Assembly: GCA_036443455.1 (NCBI GenBank)
Contig: JAZFYI010000063.1
Location: 1 to 10,131 of the forward strand
Reading direction: 5' to 3'
DNA length: 10,131 bases
DNA from: MnTg04 sp036443455
GTDB lineage: Bacteria > Pseudomonadota > Gammaproteobacteria > Steroidobacterales > MnTg04
The position numbers and the translations under genes were made by a program. Positions 1 through 7,800 of the stretch are shown here, piece by piece. Position 1 is the first letter of the stretch. Each line of letters opens with the position of its first letter. Under the pieces are notes generated by a model. It had not been told where the DNA came from, made no database searches, and worked only from the letters and a program-made list of their open reading frames with translations.

Positions 1-923
1 GCGATGACTTCCCGGATGTCGTAGGGGTAACGCGTATCGGTCGGGATAATGCCGTAGATTTCCTCCGCGTCGTAACGCGGATCGGCGACCTCACGGGTCT
101 GCAGGCCATGGCATTTGATCCGGTTCAAACTACCGACGATATCCCTGGCCATCGACAAGGCGTGGCCGTCGTCATCCGCAAGATAATCGGTCACTCCCGA
201 AATCCGCGTATGCACATCGCCACCGCCGAGTTCTTCGGCATCGACGATTTCGCCGGTTGCCGCCTTGACCAGCGGCGGCCCGGCCAGAAAAATCGTGCCC
301 TGGTTGCGCACGATGATGGCTTCGTCGCACATGGCCGGCACATAGGCGCCACCGGCGGTACACGATCCGAGCACGACGGCGATCTGCGGTATTCCGCGGG
401 CCGATAATTGCGCCTGGTTATAAAAAATCCGGCCAAAATGATCGCGATCGGGAAAAACTTCATCCTGCCTGGGTAAAAAGGCGCCACCGGAGTCCACCAG
501 GTAAATGCAAGGCAGCCCGTTTTCCAGCGCGATTTCCTGCGCGCGCAGGTGTTTTTTTACGGTAATCGGGTAATAGGTGCCGCCCTTGACGGTCGCGTCG
601 TTGGCAACCACCACCACTTCATGGCCATTGACCCGGCCGATACCGGTGATCAGCCCCGCGCACGGAGCCTGGTCGTCGTACTGCCCATAGGCAGCCAACT
701 GTGACAGTTCGAGGAAGGCCGAGCCTTCATCGAGCAGGGCCTCGATCCGCTGGCGGGGCAGGAGTTTGCCGCGCTCGAGGTGTTTTTCCCTGGCTCTTTC
801 GCTACCGCCCAGCGCAATTTTTTCGCAGGTGGCCTGCAGATCGCCGACCTGCGCCAGCATCGCATCCCGGTTGGCTTTGAAAACCTGGCTGCTGGTATCG
901 ATCTTGCTTTTGATGACGGGCAT
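1..923 (-). CDS. liuB: methylcrotonyl-CoA carboxylase, carboxyltransferase (beta) subunit, 3' part cut by window edge
   Basis: Biotin-dependent carboxyltransferase subunit that moves a carboxyl group from biotin to 3-methylcrotonyl-CoA, giving 3-methylglutaconyl-CoA in cytosolic leucine degradation. About 307 residues are present; the family is usually about 535, so the C-terminal half lies beyond the left edge. Seen in the sequence: RGKLLPRQRIEALLD near residues 51-65, GGTYYPITVKKHLRAQE at 114-130, DSGGAFLPRQDEVFPDRDHF at 144-163, the oxyanion-hole stretch GSCTAGGAYVPAM at 186-198, and GPPLVKAATGE at 215-225. These are family hallmarks of the acyl-CoA carboxylase N-terminal half. The ATG at 921-923 gives the N-terminus expected for LiuB, although only a weak ribosome site precedes it. 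It starts 21 bases after the thiolase stop, so it is likely translated from the same message. Geranyl-CoA carboxylase (AtuC) is the main alternative; the isovaleryl-CoA dehydrogenase neighbour favours the methylcrotonyl enzyme. The biotin-carrier subunit should lie further left. Confidence 0.93.
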   Translation of the reverse strand, partial: MPVIKSKIDTSSQVFKANRDAMLAQVGDLQATCEKIALGGSERAREKHLERGKLLPRQRIEALLDEGSAFLELSQLAAYGQYDDQAPCAGLITGIGRVNGHEVVVVANDATVKGGTYYPITVKKHLRAQEIALENGLPCIYLVDSGGAFLPRQDEVFPDRDHFGRIFYNQAQLSARGIPQIAVVLGSCTAGGAYVPAMCDEAIIVRNQGTIFLAGPPLVKAATGEIVDAEELGGGDVHTRISGVTDYLADDDGHALSMARDIVGSLNRIKCHGLQTREVADPRYDAEEIYGIIPTDTRYPYDIREVI

Positions 924-944
924 GGATCAGCGACGCCGCCGGTA

Positions 945-2126
945 TCAGGGCAGTTCGACCGCGATAGCCGTGGCTTCGCCGCCGCCGATACACAAGGCCG
1001 CAATACCGCGTTTGAGGCCGCGATCGCGCAAGGCATGGATCAGCGTGACGATGATCCTGGCGCCGGTCGCGCCGATCGGGTGGCCCAGCGCGCAGGCGCC
1101 GCCGTTGACGTTAAGTTTTGCGTGCGGGATGCCCAGCTCCTTGATCGCCGCCATCGCGACACAGGCGAACGCTTCGTTGATTTCGAACAGATCCACGTCC
1201 TCGATCCGCCAGCCGATCTTATCGTGCAGACCCGCGATCGCGCTAACCGGTGCGGTGGTAAACCATTCGGGCGCATGGGCAAAGCCGCCGTGACCGACGA
1301 TGCTCGCCAGCGGTTCCAGCCCGCGTCTTTTGGCCTCGGACGCGGCCATCAGCACCAGTGCAGCCGCGCCGTCGGAAATCGACGATGAGCTGGCCGCGGT
1401 GACGGTGCCGCCATCGCGTTTGAATGCCGGTCGCATCGTGGGAATTTTTTCGCGGTCACAGTTAAAGGGTTCTTCATCATTTTCGACGATGGTCTCGCCC
1501 TTGCGCGTCTTGATCGTCAGCGGCGTGATTTCATCGCGAAAGCGCCCGGATTCCACGGCGGCCAGCGCGCGGGTCACCGATTCGATCGTGTACGCATCCT
1601 GCTCCTCCCGCGTAAAGCCATATTTGTCGACGCACATCTCCGCAAAGTGACCCATCATGTTGCCGTCATACGGGTTTTGCAGACCATCGAAAAACATGTG
1701 ATCCAGCGTTTGTTGATGACCCATGCGGTAACCGGACCTGGCTTTTGGCAGCAAATACGGCGCGTTGCTCATCGATTCCATGCCGCCGGCGAGTACGATA
1801 TCGGCGCTGCCTGCCCGGATCATGTCGTGGGCAAGTATCGTGGCTTTCATCCCCGAGCCGCAGACTTTGTTGATGGTCGTGCAGGGGATCGATTCGGGCA
1901 GTCCCGCGGCCAGCGCCGCCTGCCTCGCGGGCGCCTGGCCGAGACCGGCCGGCAACACGCAACCGGTGAGGACTTCGCTGATTTCCGCGGCCGCGACCGT
2001 GCTGTCCGCCAGCGCCGCACGATTGGCCGCGGCGCCGAGTTCGACGGCGCTCAACGGCGCAAGCCCACCCTGGAAACTGCCGATGGGTGTGCGGCGTGCC
2101 GCTACGATTACCACTGGATCTGGCAT
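945..2126 (-). CDS. acetyl-CoA C-acetyltransferase (thiolase II)
   Basis: Complete 393-residue thiolase, the usual family length. It carries out reversible Claisen condensation and thiolytic cleavage, most likely acetoacetyl-CoA plus CoA to two acetyl-CoA. All catalytic elements are visible: the acyl-accepting Cys89 in NKVCGSGMKA, GGMESMS, NEAFAC, the catalytic His349 in GGACALGHPIGATGAR, and the second Cys379 in CIGGGEATAIAVE. The start ATG (2124-2126) is preceded by a good AAGGAGA site seven to eight bases upstream. It lies 46 bases after the isovaleryl-CoA dehydrogenase stop and 21 bases before liuB, so it belongs to the leucine operon. Its role there is probably to consume acetoacetyl-CoA formed from acetoacetate after HMG-CoA lyase; it could also finish butyryl-CoA oxidation downstream of the divergent mutase. 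A broader 3-ketoacyl-CoA specificity, or a role in polyhydroxybutyrate precursor synthesis, cannot be excluded from sequence. Confidence 0.93.
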   Translation of the reverse strand: MPDPVVIVAARRTPIGSFQGGLAPLSAVELGAAANRAALADSTVAAAEISEVLTGCVLPAGLGQAPARQAALAAGLPESIPCTTINKVCGSGMKATILAHDMIRAGSADIVLAGGMESMSNAPYLLPKARSGYRMGHQQTLDHMFFDGLQNPYDGNMMGHFAEMCVDKYGFTREEQDAYTIESVTRALAAVESGRFRDEITPLTIKTRKGETIVENDEEPFNCDREKIPTMRPAFKRDGGTVTAASSSSISDGAAALVLMAASEAKRRGLEPLASIVGHGGFAHAPEWFTTAPVSAIAGLHDKIGWRIEDVDLFEINEAFACVAMAAIKELGIPHAKLNVNGGACALGHPIGATGARIIVTLIHALRDRGLKRGIAALCIGGGEATAIAVELP

Positions 2127-2132
2127 TGCTGG

Positions 2133-2139
2133 TCTCCTT
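2133..2139 (-). promoter_or_regulatory. ribosome binding site of the thiolase gene
   Basis: AAGGAGA on the minus strand, close to consensus and well placed before the ATG at 2124-2126. It fixes the thiolase start and shows that this gene is translated independently of the upstream isovaleryl-CoA dehydrogenase gene. Confidence 0.7.
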
Positions 2140-2141
2140 CG

Positions 2142-2166
2142 GAAGCGCTCATTCAGCGGCGCCTTC
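2142..2166 (-). other. small intergenic inverted repeat between liuA and the thiolase gene
   Basis: Arms GAAGGCGC and GCGCTTC (minus strand) can form about seven base pairs with one bulged G around a loop of about ten bases. No T-run follows, so it is unlikely to be an intrinsic terminator. If real it could be an RNA processing or stability element within the operon transcript. It could equally be chance in GC-rich DNA. Confidence 0.25.
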
Positions 2167-2172
2167 TGGTGT

Positions 2173-3339
2173 TTATTGGCCGGTCGCCTTGAACAGTTCG
2201 CGGCCGATCAACAGGCGGCGTATCTCGGTCGTGCCGGCGCCGATCTCGTACAGTTTTGCATCGCGCAGCAGACGGCCGGTCGGGTATTCATTGATATAAC
2301 CGTTGCCACCGAGTGTCTGTATCGCCTCGAGCGCGACATTGACCGCGGCCCCGGACGCGTAGAGCAGGCAGGCTGCGGAGTCTTGCCGGGTTGGCTGCCC
2401 GCGGTCGAATTGTTCGGCCGTGCGGTAAGTGAAAGCGCGCGCAGACTGCAACGCCGTGTACATGTCGGCGATCTTGCCCTGCATGATGCCGAAGGTGCCG
2501 ATCGCTTTGCCAAACTGTTTGCGTTCATGGATATAGGGCATGACTTCGTCCATGCAGTTTTGCATGATGCCGAGCGGACCGCCCGACAGGACCAGGCGTT
2601 CCGAATCCAGGCCGCGCATCAGGATATAGGTGCCGGCATTTTCTTCGCCAAGCAGGTTGTCATCCGGGATCAGGCAGTCCTCGAACACGAGCTCGCAGGT
2701 GTTGGATCCCCTCATCCCCAGCTTGTCCAGTTTCTGCGCCTTGCTGAATCCATCGGTGCTCGCTTCGACGATAAACGCGCTGACCGATTTCGATCCCAGT
2801 TCGGCGGGCGCGGTCCGCATATAGACCAGCGCAATATGCGCTTCCGGGCCGTTGGTAATCCACATTTTCGAGCCATTGGCCAGCCAGCCGCCGGCGGTCT
2901 TCTGCGCCTTGCAGCTCATCGATCCGATCACATCGGAACCGGCGCCCGCTTCCGACATGGCCAGCGCGCCGACCCACTCGCCGCTGCAGAGTTTTGGCAG
3001 GAATTTACCGCGTTGCTCGTCGCTGGCGTTGAGATAGATGTTGTTGACGCAAAGATTGGAGTGAGCGGCGTAGGACAGGCCGACGGAGGCCGAAGCGCGC
3101 GATATTTCTTCCATCGCCACGACATGCGCGAGGTAACTCATGCCCGAGCCGCCGAATTCCTCGGCTACGGTTATGCCGAGCAGCCCCATTTCGCCCAGTT
3201 TTGGCCAAAGATCGGCTGGAAACTCGTTGCTGCGATCGATCTCGGCCGCACGCGGCGCGATTTCGTCGGCGGCGAATCTGCGCACGGTATCGCGCAACAG
3301 ATCCAGGTCTTCGTTGATATGGGTATTAAAGGCGCTCAC
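2173..3339 (-). CDS. liuA: isovaleryl-CoA dehydrogenase
   Basis: Complete 388-residue FAD-dependent acyl-CoA dehydrogenase that oxidises isovaleryl-CoA to 3-methylcrotonyl-CoA, passing electrons to electron-transfer flavoprotein. Seen: ITVAEEFGGSGMSYLAH at 56-72, the FAD-binding stretch LAMSEAGAGSD at 126-136, WITNG at 160-164, and YEIGAGTTEIRRLLIGREL near the C-terminus. The catalytic glutamate appears as E247 in RGLDSERLVLSGGPLG. This helix-G position is the hallmark of isovaleryl-CoA dehydrogenases, as opposed to the C-terminal glutamate of short- and medium-chain enzymes, so the assignment is specific. The start is GTG (3337-3339); an AGGAG lies 12 bases upstream, slightly far, and no ATG fits the family N-terminus better. 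It sits second in the operon, 73 bases after leucine dehydrogenase, and supplies the substrate of the methylcrotonyl-CoA carboxylase encoded further down. Confidence 0.95.
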   Translation of the reverse strand: MSAFNTHINEDLDLLRDTVRRFAADEIAPRAAEIDRSNEFPADLWPKLGEMGLLGITVAEEFGGSGMSYLAHVVAMEEISRASASVGLSYAAHSNLCVNNIYLNASDEQRGKFLPKLCSGEWVGALAMSEAGAGSDVIGSMSCKAQKTAGGWLANGSKMWITNGPEAHIALVYMRTAPAELGSKSVSAFIVEASTDGFSKAQKLDKLGMRGSNTCELVFEDCLIPDDNLLGEENAGTYILMRGLDSERLVLSGGPLGIMQNCMDEVMPYIHERKQFGKAIGTFGIMQGKIADMYTALQSARAFTYRTAEQFDRGQPTRQDSAACLLYASGAAVNVALEAIQTLGGNGYINEYPTGRLLRDAKLYEIGAGTTEIRRLLIGRELFKATGQ

Positions 3340-3351
3340 TTGCTTATTATG

Positions 3352-3356
3352 CTCCT
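3352..3356 (-). promoter_or_regulatory. ribosome binding site of liuA, wide spacing
   Basis: AGGAG on the minus strand, 12 bases before the GTG start at 3337-3339. The spacing is longer than the usual five to nine. Together with the GTG codon this suggests modest initiation, but no better start is visible. Confidence 0.45.
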
Positions 3357-3369
3357 GTTTAGCGCAATA

Positions 3370-3390
3370 CGGCCGGCTAATCGCCGACCG
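3370..3390. other. intergenic hairpin between ldh and liuA
   Basis: An eight-base-pair inverted repeat, CGGCCGGC and GCCGACCG, separated by five bases (TAATC), with one G-T pair. On the plus strand it is followed by TTTT (3391-3394), giving terminator-like geometry against the direction of the operon. On the minus strand, the direction of operon transcription, no T-run follows. It may be a processing or stability hairpin or a block to antisense transcripts; none of these is shown. Confidence 0.4.
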
Positions 3391-3412
3391 TTTTCCGGGT
3401 CACGGGTTTGGA

Positions 3413-4531
3413 TCAGGTTATCGCGGTCGTGTGCGGTTTTCGACCATCGAGGCGATCCTTGAATCGTTTCGTGTACGGAATCTTGGTTGCGGCAATCGCG
3501 TTGATCCGTTCCTGCGCCAGGCGGTCGGCGGCCTGCCAGCTTGGGATTCCATCGCGATCGGCAATCTGGAAAATATTGCCGATGATGTGGTAAATCGTTT
3601 TTACCATCATGATCGCTCGCTTGCGGTCGTAGCCTTGTAATTCGATCGCAACATTCATCAGGCCACCGGCGTTGATCGCGTAATCCGGAGCATAAAGAAT
3701 GCCTTTTTGCTCAAGGGTCGTGCCGCACTCGTCGGTGTCGAGCTGGTTGTTGGCGCTACCGGCCACGATGCTGCATTTGAGACGCGGGATGGTTTCTTCG
3801 TTGATGGCGCCACCCATCGCGCAGGGTGCGAAAACGTCGGCATCGGTTTCATAAATATCATCCAGCGGCACCGCTTCGGCGCCCAGCTCGCTGACGACAT
3901 CCTGTACCGCGGCGTCGTTGATATCGGTGACGAAAACCTTGGCGCCTTCCTCGCGCAGCATGTCCACCAGGTGCCTGCCGACATGACCCACGCCCTGGAC
4001 CGCGTAACTCATTTTTGCGATATCGGCGTGCCCGTATTTTTTCATCAGGCAGGCGCGGATACCTTGCAAAGTGCCGTATGCGGTGAACCGTGACGGGTCG
4101 CCGCTGCCGCCATGGACTTCATGCACTCCGACCACGCGATCGGTTTCGGCGTAAATATAGTCCATGTCCTCGACGCTGGTGCCGACATCTTCGGCCGTGA
4201 TATATCGCCCGCCGAGGGAGCCGATAAAACGACCCAGGGCGCGAAACAACGACTCGCTCTTGTCTTTCTGCGGGTCGCCGATCAGCACCGCCTTGCCGCC
4301 GCCAAGATTGAGACCGGCTACCGCCGCTTTGTAAGTCATGCCGCGGGACAGACGCAATACATCCCTGAGCGCTTCCTCTTCGCTGTTATAGTTGTACATG
4401 CGAAGTCCGCCGAGCGCCGGGCCCAGCGTGGTGTCATGAATAGCGACGATGGCCTTCAGTCCACTGTGCTTGCAATGAAAAAACACGACTTGTTCGTGTT
4501 CTCTCTCATCCATGGTCTTGAACAATTCCAT
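3413..4531 (-). CDS. ldh: leucine dehydrogenase (Glu/Leu/Phe/Val dehydrogenase family)
   Basis: Complete 372-residue NAD-dependent amino-acid dehydrogenase that deaminates leucine, and in this family usually valine and isoleucine, to the 2-oxo acid plus ammonium. The N-terminal half has GPALGGLRMYNYNSEEEAL at 37-55 and RGMTYKAAVAGLNLGGGKA. These include K68 and the catalytic K80, at the same numbers as in Bacillus-type leucine dehydrogenases, and D115 lies in ITAEDVGTS. The Rossmann half has the dinucleotide motif GVGHVG at 180-185 followed by FVTDIND, then FAPCAMGGAIN and YAPDYAINAGGLMNVA. Length matches the family (about 366). ATG at 4529-4531 is preceded by AGGAGA. It is the first gene of the minus-strand operon and feeds its pathway by producing 2-oxoisocaproate; the branched-chain 2-oxo acid dehydrogenase needed next is not in the window. 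Substrate preference among branched-chain amino acids is inferred from family and operon. Confidence 0.94.
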   Translation of the reverse strand: MELFKTMDEREHEQVVFFHCKHSGLKAIVAIHDTTLGPALGGLRMYNYNSEEEALRDVLRLSRGMTYKAAVAGLNLGGGKAVLIGDPQKDKSESLFRALGRFIGSLGGRYITAEDVGTSVEDMDYIYAETDRVVGVHEVHGGSGDPSRFTAYGTLQGIRACLMKKYGHADIAKMSYAVQGVGHVGRHLVDMLREEGAKVFVTDINDAAVQDVVSELGAEAVPLDDIYETDADVFAPCAMGGAINEETIPRLKCSIVAGSANNQLDTDECGTTLEQKGILYAPDYAINAGGLMNVAIELQGYDRKRAIMMVKTIYHIIGNIFQIADRDGIPSWQAADRLAQERINAIAATKIPYTKRFKDRLDGRKPHTTAIT

Positions 4532-4618
4532 TTACATCTCCTGACACACCAATTCGGGGTCGATGGCAAGGGCGTTGCTGAGCCACCAAAGCCCGCCCGG
4601 TTAGTCAATTTATTGTGA

Positions 4619-4640
4619 GTTCCCAGGCATCGATGGGAAC
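4619..4640. promoter_or_regulatory. inverted repeat GTTCCCA-N8-TGGGAAC, operator or leader hairpin
   Basis: Perfect seven-base arms around eight bases. It lies about 50-70 bases downstream of the leftward -10 box, so it would fall inside the leucine operon 5' leader. There it could form a hairpin of seven base pairs with an eight-base loop; as DNA it has the size of a dimeric regulator site. Confidence 0.4.
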
Positions 4641-4694
4641 GGCTGTCGCGTTGCACTCCGGGTCTGCTGTGCGGCACGACCGGAGGCGGGCGGT

Positions 4695-4700
4695 ATTATA
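4695..4700 (-). promoter_or_regulatory. -10 box of the leucine operon promoter
   Basis: TATAAT on the minus strand, a full match to the sigma-70 consensus. At 17 bases' spacing the -35 region reads ATGCAG, a poor match, so an activator may be needed. Transcription would begin near 4688 and give a leader of roughly 155 bases before ldh. I found no leucine-rich leader peptide in that leader. Confidence 0.5.
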
Positions 4701-4757
4701 GTCATCCGCGCGCGTCGCTGCATTACAGATTTTGATTGCTGCGGCGCACCATCCCCG

Positions 4758-4773
4758 GGTTTCCCGGTAAACC
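4758..4773. promoter_or_regulatory. imperfect palindrome GGTTTCCCGGTAAACC, candidate operator for icmF
   Basis: A 16-base near-palindrome with 14 of 16 symmetric positions. It overlaps the place where the -35 element of the icmF promoter would fall (4770-4775, reading AACCTG, a poor match). Size and position suit a TetR-like or similar dimeric repressor, or an activator site. This is inferred from symmetry and position only. Confidence 0.35.
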
Positions 4774-4792
4774 TGGCTTTGCCGATTCCCGG

Positions 4793-4798
4793 TATACT
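4793..4798 (+). promoter_or_regulatory. -10 box of the icmF promoter
   Basis: TATACT, one mismatch from consensus, predicts a start near 4805 and a leader of about 29 bases before the icmF ATG. No recognisable -35 hexamer accompanies it. Confidence 0.4.
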
Positions 4799-4833
4799 GC
4801 ACTGTTGACCCTTATAAAGGCCGGTTTCATTAA

Positions 4834-7800
4834 ATGAGTACAGTCGCCGACCAGATTCACGATACCTCGCCAGCCCGCGGGCGGGCGCCGTTGCGTTTTG
4901 TCACCGCGGCCTCTTTGTTCGATGGCCATGACGCGGCGATCAATATTATTCGCCGGCTCCTGATGTCGCATGGCGCGGAAGTTATCCACCTCGGTCACAA
5001 CCGCAGCGTGGCCGATATCGTCGACGCGGCGATCCAGGAGGATGTCGATGGCGTGGCGATCAGTTCGTACCAGGGCGGCCACATGGAGTACTTCCGTTAC
5101 ATGGTGGACATGCTGCGCGAAAAAAATGCCGAGCATGTGCGTATTGTCGTCGGCGGTGGCGGGACCATCACGCCCCGGGAAATCCGTGAACTGGAAGCCT
5201 ATGGCGTGGAAAAGGTCTATAGCCCGCAGGACGGCATGAAAATGGGTCTGGATGGAATGATCGACGATGTGTTCAGACGCGTCGGCAAATGGCAGGCCGA
5301 GGATTTCCAGCCCGGTGCGCTGTCGCCGGACGACCACCAGGCGGTGGCGCGGACGATTTCGCTGCTGGAAAAAGCCGTCGACGATCCGCAAAGGCTGGAT
5401 GCCTTGCGCCGCACCTGGAAAGAATCAGCCAACAACGCGCCCGTCGTCGGCATTACCGGCACCGGCGGTTCGGGCAAAAGCAGCCTGACCGATGAGCTGT
5501 TGAACCGTTTCCTGCGCCATTTCCCGGATGCCAGGATCGCGGTCCTGGCCATCGACCCGACCCGGCGCCGCACCGGCGGAGCCTTGCTCGGCGATCGCAT
5601 ACGCATGAACAGCCTGAGCGGTGGCCAGGTTTTCATGCGCTCGATTGCCACCAGGCGGCAGCACCTGGCGACTTCCTTGGTGCTGGCCGACAGCATCCAG
5701 GTATTGCGCTATGCCGGGTTCGACCTGATCGTCGTCGAGACCGCCGGCATCGGGCAGAGCGATACCGAGATCGTCGACCTGGTCGATTTGTCGACCTATG
5801 TCATGACCAGCGATTACGGCGCCGCCAGCCAACTCGAAAAAATAGACATGCTCGATTACGCCGACCTGGTGGTGCTCAACAAGTTTGAAAAGCGCGGCTC
5901 CGAAGACGCGTTGCGCGATATTCGCAAACAATGGAAACGAAACCGGCTGGCGTTCAAAACGGCCGATGAGGATATCCCGGTTTACCCGACGATCGCCAGC
6001 CAGTTCAACGATCCCGGCGTCAACCGCCTGTTCGGGGCGCTTTGCAAGCGCCTGGCAGCGCTCGATAGCAGCAAGCAGGGGCAATGGCTGTGCAAGGATC
6101 CGGGTCCGACCGGCGATCTGCGGAAGCAGGCGATCGTGCCACCGGAACGTTCGCGTTATCTCGCCGAGATCGCCGCCGGTGGCAGGGCGACGCACGAGGA
6201 AATCTCGTGGCGCGCGGCCGCGGCGGACCAGGCCCAGGCTTGTTATCGCGCGCTGCAGGTTTTGCAGGACAAGGCCCTGCCGGTGGAACTCGATGCCTTT
6301 GGCGAGTCCGTGCTTGCGGAAAAAGACCGGCGCTCGATTGGCGAATTGCGCCGTGCCTACAACGCCGCGCTCGACAAGGTGGGCGCCGATGGCCTCAGGC
6401 TTTTGCGCGAATGGCCGGCCAGGCGAAAAGCCTTGCGGCAGGAAACTTACAGTTACCAGGTGCGCGGCAAGGAAGTCAGCGGGCGCAATTTCAGCAAATC
6501 CCTGAGTCATATCCAGATCCCGAAAATCGCGGCGCCGGATTTCCGTGGCTGGGGGGATACCCTGCGTTTCCTGATGGAGGAGAACCTGCCGGGTTTCTAT
6601 CCCTATGCGGCCGGGGTTTACCCGTACCGGCGCACCCAGGAAGACCCGACCCGGATGTTTGCCGGCGAAGGAACGCCCGAAAGAACCAACCGGCGCTTTC
6701 ATTACCTGGCCCTGGGACACGAGGCCACAAGGCTTTCGACGGCGTTCGATTCGGCGACCTTGTATGGCGAAGACCCGGACTTAAGACCCGATATCTATGG
6801 ACGGGTAGGAAACTCCGGCGTTTCCATCGCCACCCTGGACGATATGAAAAAGCTGTATTCCGGCATCGACTTGCTGGCGCCCGCAACATCGGTCTCGATG
6901 ACGATCAACGGTCCTGCGCCGATGCTGTTGGCGATGTTCATGAACACCGCGATCGATCAGAACGTCGAACGCTATTTGCGCGAGCATGGTCTGTTCGATG
7001 AGGCGCAGAAAAAAATAGACGCGCTTTATGCGGACCGGCAAAGGCCGGTATACGCCGGTGAGCTGCCACGCGGACACGATGGCTTCGGTCTCGGCTTGCT
7101 GGGGGTCAGTGGCGATCAGTTGGTCGATGCGGGCACTTATGAAAAGCTCAGGGCCGAGGCGTTGCAAAACGCGCGGGGCACGGTTCAGGCCGATATCCTC
7201 AAGGAGGACCAGGCGCAGAATACCTGTATTTTTTCCACCGAGTTTGCGGTGCGCATGATGGGCGATGTGCAGGCCTATTTCATCGACAACCGCGTGCGCA
7301 ATTTCTATAGCGTGTCGATTTCCGGTTATCACATCGCCGAGGCGGGTGCGAATCCGATCAGCCAGCTCGCGTTTACGCTGGCCAACGGTTTTACCCTGGT
7401 CGAGTATTACCTGAGCCGGGGCATGAACATCGATGAGTTCGCACCGAACCTGAGTTTCTTTTTTAGCAACGGCATGGATCCTGAATACGCGGTTATCGGC
7501 CGGGTCGCCCGGCGCATCTGGGCGCGGGCGATGCGTGGTATTTATGGCGCCGGGCCGCGCAGCCAGATGCTCAAGTATCACATCCAGACCTCGGGGCGCA
7601 GCCTGCACGCGCAGGAAATCCAGTTCAACGATATCCGCACGACGCTGCAGGCCCTGTACGCGCTGTTTGACAATTGCAACAGCCTGCACACCAACGCCTA
7701 CGATGAAGCCATTACGACGCCGACCGAGGAATCGGTTCGCCGGGCGATGGCGATCCAGCTCATTATTAATAAGGAGCTGGGCTTGAACAAGAACGAGAAC

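Larger units (their letters stand above)
4532..4833. promoter_or_regulatory. divergent control region between ldh and icmF
   Basis: A 302-base stretch without a convincing gene that separates the leucine operon (leftward) from icmF (rightward). It holds the ldh ribosome site AGGAGA (4537-4542), an inverted repeat at 4619-4640, a consensus leftward -10 box at 4695-4700, an imperfect palindrome at 4758-4773, a TTCCCGGTA direct repeat, and a rightward -10 candidate at 4793-4798. No regulator gene is next to it, so the transcription factor is unknown. Confidence 0.7.

Noticed and set aside
1765..3462. 565-codon plus-strand open frame opposite the thiolase and liuA genes
   Set aside because: It lies antisense to two genes with complete catalytic motifs, is low in recognisable domains, and is of the kind GC-rich codon use produces on the opposite strand.
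4456..4677. Small minus-strand frame overlapping the ldh leader, considered as a leader peptide
   Set aside because: Not enriched in leucine, valine or isoleucine codons, no good ribosome site, and it overlaps ldh out of frame.
4805..4833. TTGACC at 4805-4810 as a -35 element for icmF
   Set aside because: A matching -10 would fall at the start codon itself, leaving no room for a leader; it more likely lies at or after the transcript start.
4723..5391. 222-codon minus-strand frame running from the start of icmF into the divergent region
   Set aside because: Mostly antisense to the cobalamin-binding domain; it would run across both candidate promoter elements of icmF and has no recognised domain.
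5425..6720. 431-codon minus-strand open frame opposite the G domain and linker of icmF
   Set aside because: Antisense shadow of a conserved enzyme; no motif seen.
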